The position numbers were made by a program, and so were the translations under genes. The notes beneath the pieces were generated by a model. That model saw only the letters and a list, made by a program, of their open reading frames with translations, was not told where the DNA came from and did no database searches. Shown here in pieces: positions 18,617 through 21,047 of a DNA stretch of 21,047 nt; within the stretch, counting starts at the first letter, position 1; the number at the start of each line of letters is the position of its first letter. This stretch comes from a virus: positions 1 through 21,047 of IMG/VR virus record IMGVR_UViG_3300033273_000791; one strand, given 5' to 3'.

Positions 18617-20146
18617 TCAGTTTATACGAATATTTGGATTAAGAACTTTTGTATATGCGGCATTCATTTCCCTAATGATGTCATCGATACTAGTTGTACT
18701 ACCCTCACCTATAGGTATCGGACGCATTCCATGATATGCATGTACGTGAGAAAATAAGTAATCAGTAATTAATTCTAACAAAGCAAGAATTTCTTCACCT
18801 CTAACCATACTTGAAGTTTTCGGTTCAATATCATCTGACAATTTATCTTCAGTAATACCATAAATTGAATCTGATAGATCAATTTTATCCGCATTTGGTT
18901 TTTTTGATTTATGTGAAATAAAGTATATGGTATCACTACCTAAAATTGATGAGGTATTAGGTTCTGGAGTTGTAAATTTTGGTATTTCAATATTAACAAC
19001 TTTATTTAATTTGGCAGTAGTATTTAAGTCTTTATCAAAGACTACACTATAACCTTTACTTATTAGATCAGGTTTAACTTTTACTGAAGTGAATATATTT
19101 AATAAATTAGCCTTAACTAGTACGTTATTTGTAACTAAAAAATTATTATATTGTGATTCTGAAGGTCTATAATATAAAGGTACATTGTTAGACGAATGAT
19201 TTGTTTTACCGTTTATCACTATATTTGCAAAATCATCATCTATTATTTTAAGATTATTTAAATTTTTCTTTTGTGCAACAAATGCTACACACTCCGATAC
19301 TAGTTTAGCAAACTTATCATAAGTTATTAAATCATTAATATTAATAAGAGTTAAAAGACTTTTCTCGTCACCAGTCTCTAATTTTGTATCTGGAGAAAAA
19401 GAAGAGGTACTTACTTTTTTAGATGGTTTTAAACTAAAAATATCAATGTGACCTGTAAAACCAGTTGACGAAGTTTCAGGTTGTGTTACAGTATACTCTA
19501 TTAAAATTTTAAGTTTTTCATTATCAGTTTCGAATGTAGTGATTTTTTTTGGTTGACCAAAACTTGTTTTTTTATTGAATTTTGATATCTGTAAAAACCC
19601 TCGACCTATATAAGGTTCGGGATACTGAGTCAAATCTGATTTTTGTATAAATTTACCAGATCTCAATATTAAAGAGTCGTTCTGTACTACAATATCAGAG
19701 GTTCCTCTACCTTGCAAAGAAACATCGTTAGGATTTATATAGACACCATTGTTTTTCTGTTCTTCAGTTAAGTTACCTATAGATAAATTTCTACTACCAT
19801 CTTCCAAATGTGTTATGGCACTATCATAAGGTTCTTTGAAGGTCATTGTTGGAGATGAAAAAACCCCTGCGACATAAAACCTATCTGTAGTTTGTTTGTT
19901 TTCTGGATCAGAATATAGTAAATGTACATACTCACCTTCTTTTGGTGTTACATTACTAAAAAAAGGTAAAAGGGGCTTATAAACTAGTGGGTCTCTACTA
20001 GACCACTCTTCAGGTGCAACACCATCTTCTAAAACTGATGATTCTAGTGAAATAGAATCTTCGGTTTTTGGTTCAGCTCTAATCCTACCTAAACGTTTAG
20101 GGTCATCCGATGATTTACATATACCTCTAAATAGAATTTTACTCAT
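18617..20146 (-). CDS. Baseplate hub/spike OB-fold protein (gp5-like, no lysozyme)
   Basis: A 509-residue baseplate protein. Residues 1-115 match the OB-fold that opens T4 gp5 and VgrG-type spikes: 'RGICKSSDDPKRLGRIRAEP' (about 7-26, compare the gp5 'D-P-x-x-LGR-x-RV' phrase), then 'PLLPFFSNVTPKEGEYVHLLYSD' and 'RFYVAGVFS'. The middle, about 130-450, is beta-rich and unassigned. The C terminus has a helix and 'FSHVHAYHGMRPIP', three His in seven residues (467-473) that could bind metal. The lysozyme domain of gp5 is absent; no glycoside hydrolase motif is seen. It overlaps the upstream 64-aa gene by one base and is next to other tail-type genes. I am sure of the OB-fold, less sure that it is the central spike. 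Confidence 0.82.
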   Translation of the reverse strand: MSKILFRGICKSSDDPKRLGRIRAEPKTEDSISLESSVLEDGVAPEEWSSRDPLVYKPLLPFFSNVTPKEGEYVHLLYSDPENKQTTDRFYVAGVFSSPTMTFKEPYDSAITHLEDGSRNLSIGNLTEEQKNNGVYINPNDVSLQGRGTSDIVVQNDSLILRSGKFIQKSDLTQYPEPYIGRGFLQISKFNKKTSFGQPKKITTFETDNEKLKILIEYTVTQPETSSTGFTGHIDIFSLKPSKKVSTSSFSPDTKLETGDEKSLLTLININDLITYDKFAKLVSECVAFVAQKKNLNNLKIIDDDFANIVINGKTNHSSNNVPLYYRPSESQYNNFLVTNNVLVKANLLNIFTSVKVKPDLISKGYSVVFDKDLNTTAKLNKVVNIEIPKFTTPEPNTSSILGSDTIYFISHKSKKPNADKIDLSDSIYGITEDKLSDDIEPKTSSMVRGEEILALLELITDYLFSHVHAYHGMRPIPIGEGSTTSIDDIIREMNAAYTKVLNPNIRIN

Positions 20147-20340
20147 TATTTCCTGGTATTATATTCTTCTAGTATTTTATTATAATGCTCTTCGGTCAAA
20201 TCTAAAATAACCGTCAAATCAATTACTCTTTCTTTTAATGTATCAAACTTTTCAGATAAGAAAATTAAAGACGATTCTAAATCTTTATTAGAATAGTCTT
20301 TAGGACTAATAATTATTTCTTTGAGTTTATCTAATTCCAT
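20146..20340 (-). CDS. Small helical protein, 64 aa
   Basis: A coiled-coil-like protein (MELDKLKEIIISPKDYSNKD, then 'FLSEKFDTLKERVIDLTVILDLTEEHYNKILEEY') with heptad-type hydrophobics and no Cys. No family is recognised. It is coupled to both neighbours: it starts three bases after the stop of the upstream hydrophobic gene and its stop shares a base with the gp5-like start (TAATG on minus). Its place suggests a small baseplate component or a chaperone of the gp5-like protein; this is inference from context only. Confidence 0.75.
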   Translation of the reverse strand: MELDKLKEIIISPKDYSNKDLESSLIFLSEKFDTLKERVIDLTVILDLTEEHYNKILEEYNTRK

Positions 20341-20343
20341 AAT

Positions 20344-21047
20344 TTATAGTTTTTTTCCGACTCCCCTTCCAGGTAATGTTGTACCGCCACCTAACGCAGC
20401 AACAGCTAATGGTGGAATAAAGACTTCAACTTTACTATTTGCAAGATCTTCATTATTAACCGCCTTTATTTGACCTGACATTGCTTGAATACCTAAATTA
20501 GGTGATCCATCAGGTAATGGTCCTGTAGGTAATCCTAATTTATCTAATTGACCTATCACTCCTGCCATTGCCCTAGTAGGTGAAAACCCACCTAAAAGCC
20601 CTGCACTAGCTAATGCGAAAGTAGGCATTCTGTTCCCTAATAGGGACTTACTTAAATTTAATAATTTTTGAATTTCATCTACAACAGATTTACATGATCG
20701 ATAATCTAAAATAACTTGAGTGACTTGTATCAAAACAAATAATATACCAGATATAGCCTTTAATCTAGCATCTTTCGCCTCCAATACTATTTCTGTTAAT
20801 AATGTCTCAACAAGTAATCGTAGATTTTTTTTAAGTAATAGGACTAATTCTTCGATAAAAATCGCACCAATTTTACTTATAAAATTTGTAACAAATTTTT
20901 TAAATGTTTTTATAAAATCTTGAACGTTTTCAACACTATCACCTATATTATTAGATAAAGCCTTTAAAACTATCATTAAACCCAAAATAGCCTTGGGTGA
21001 AAGTATCGCGAAAGTTACTGATTCTATTATTTTTTTAATAATGTCTA
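20344..21047 (-). CDS. Hydrophobic baseplate/tail-region protein, 5' end beyond the window
   Basis: The frame is open to the right edge, so only the C-terminal 234 or so residues are visible; reading back from the in-frame Met codons the protein continues 'KKIIESVTFAILSPKAIL' to the edge, and the true start lies outside. The visible part has long hydrophobic, amphipathic helices ('FVTNFISKIGAIFIEELVLLLKK', 'GILFVLIQVTQVILDY') and a Gly/Pro/Ala-rich tail ending 'AALGGGTTLPGRGVGKKL'. Such helices suit a tape-measure-like or membrane-interacting baseplate protein; no family is recognised. It ends three bases before the 64-aa gene and heads the visible minus operon with the gp5-like gene. Confidence 0.8.
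   Translation of the reverse strand, partial: DIIKKIIESVTFAILSPKAILGLMIVLKALSNNIGDSVENVQDFIKTFKKFVTNFISKIGAIFIEELVLLLKKNLRLLVETLLTEIVLEAKDARLKAISGILFVLIQVTQVILDYRSCKSVVDEIQKLLNLSKSLLGNRMPTFALASAGLLGGFSPTRAMAGVIGQLDKLGLPTGPLPDGSPNLGIQAMSGQIKAVNNEDLANSKVEVFIPPLAVAALGGGTTLPGRGVGKKL

Noticed and set aside
18617-20146. VgrG effector of a type VI secretion system
   Set aside because: The OB-fold would allow it, but the flanking genes and the T4-type head genes in the same window point to a phage baseplate.

Overview
This window is a stretch of a tailed, contractile (T4-like, myovirus) bacteriophage genome, AT-rich (about one third G+C by eye), and the host is most likely a member of the Bacteroidota. 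The phage call rests on a recognisable T4-type head-morphogenesis set: large terminase (gp17-like), portal (gp20-like), prohead protease (gp21-like), scaffold (gp22-like) and major capsid protein (gp23-like), plus a gp5-like baseplate OB-fold protein. The host call rests on three agreeing signs. The phage carries a ribosomal protein bS21 of the Bacteroidota type. Almost no gene has a Shine-Dalgarno sequence; starts sit in A/T-rich leaders. One small gene has an exact match to the Bacteroidota promoter (TTTG, 19 bases, TAnnTTTG).

Layout. 1-26: terminator of a gene outside the window. 58-5399 (+): eight tightly packed genes. They encode an unknown protein, a KTSC-domain protein, a predicted nucleotidyltransferase, a 58-residue orphan, and a run of acidic, repeat-containing proteins that look like head-core or other virion proteins. 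5399-9041 (+): terminase followed directly by portal, without the sheath and tube genes that separate them in T4. 9063-14827 (+): a coiled-coil-like protein, then bS21 on the opposite strand, a hypothetical gene, protease, a small DUF4494-like protein, a terminator, scaffold and capsid, closed by a strong terminator. 14861-15411 (-): two small unknown genes. 15482-16308 (+): a virion-type basic-domain protein and a small cupin-like protein. 16305-21047 (-): a 53-residue protein, two Cys-rich paralogues, a 503-residue probable virion protein, the gp5-like protein, a 64-residue protein and a hydrophobic protein cut by the right edge.

How it fits together. The plus-strand block builds, matures and packages the head: scaffold and portal nucleate the prohead, capsid assembles round it, the protease removes the scaffold and the capsid propeptide (a plausible cut lies after Glu60), and the terminase fills the head. 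The right-hand minus block looks like baseplate/tail and accessory virion genes. The short A/T motif TATTTAT(A/T) lies just upstream of nine genes on both strands, always in the same orientation relative to the gene, and is the best candidate for this phage's late promoter. It reads as the reverse complement of the T4 late promoter TATAAATA. The phage bS21, which keeps the Tyr54 position of Bacteroidota bS21, may retune host ribosomes for late translation.

No tRNA, CRISPR array, integrase or insertion sequence was seen, and no stretch over 300 bases lacks a gene. The longest non-coding gaps are 9960-10065 (divergent promoters) and 11494-11618 (terminator plus promoter).
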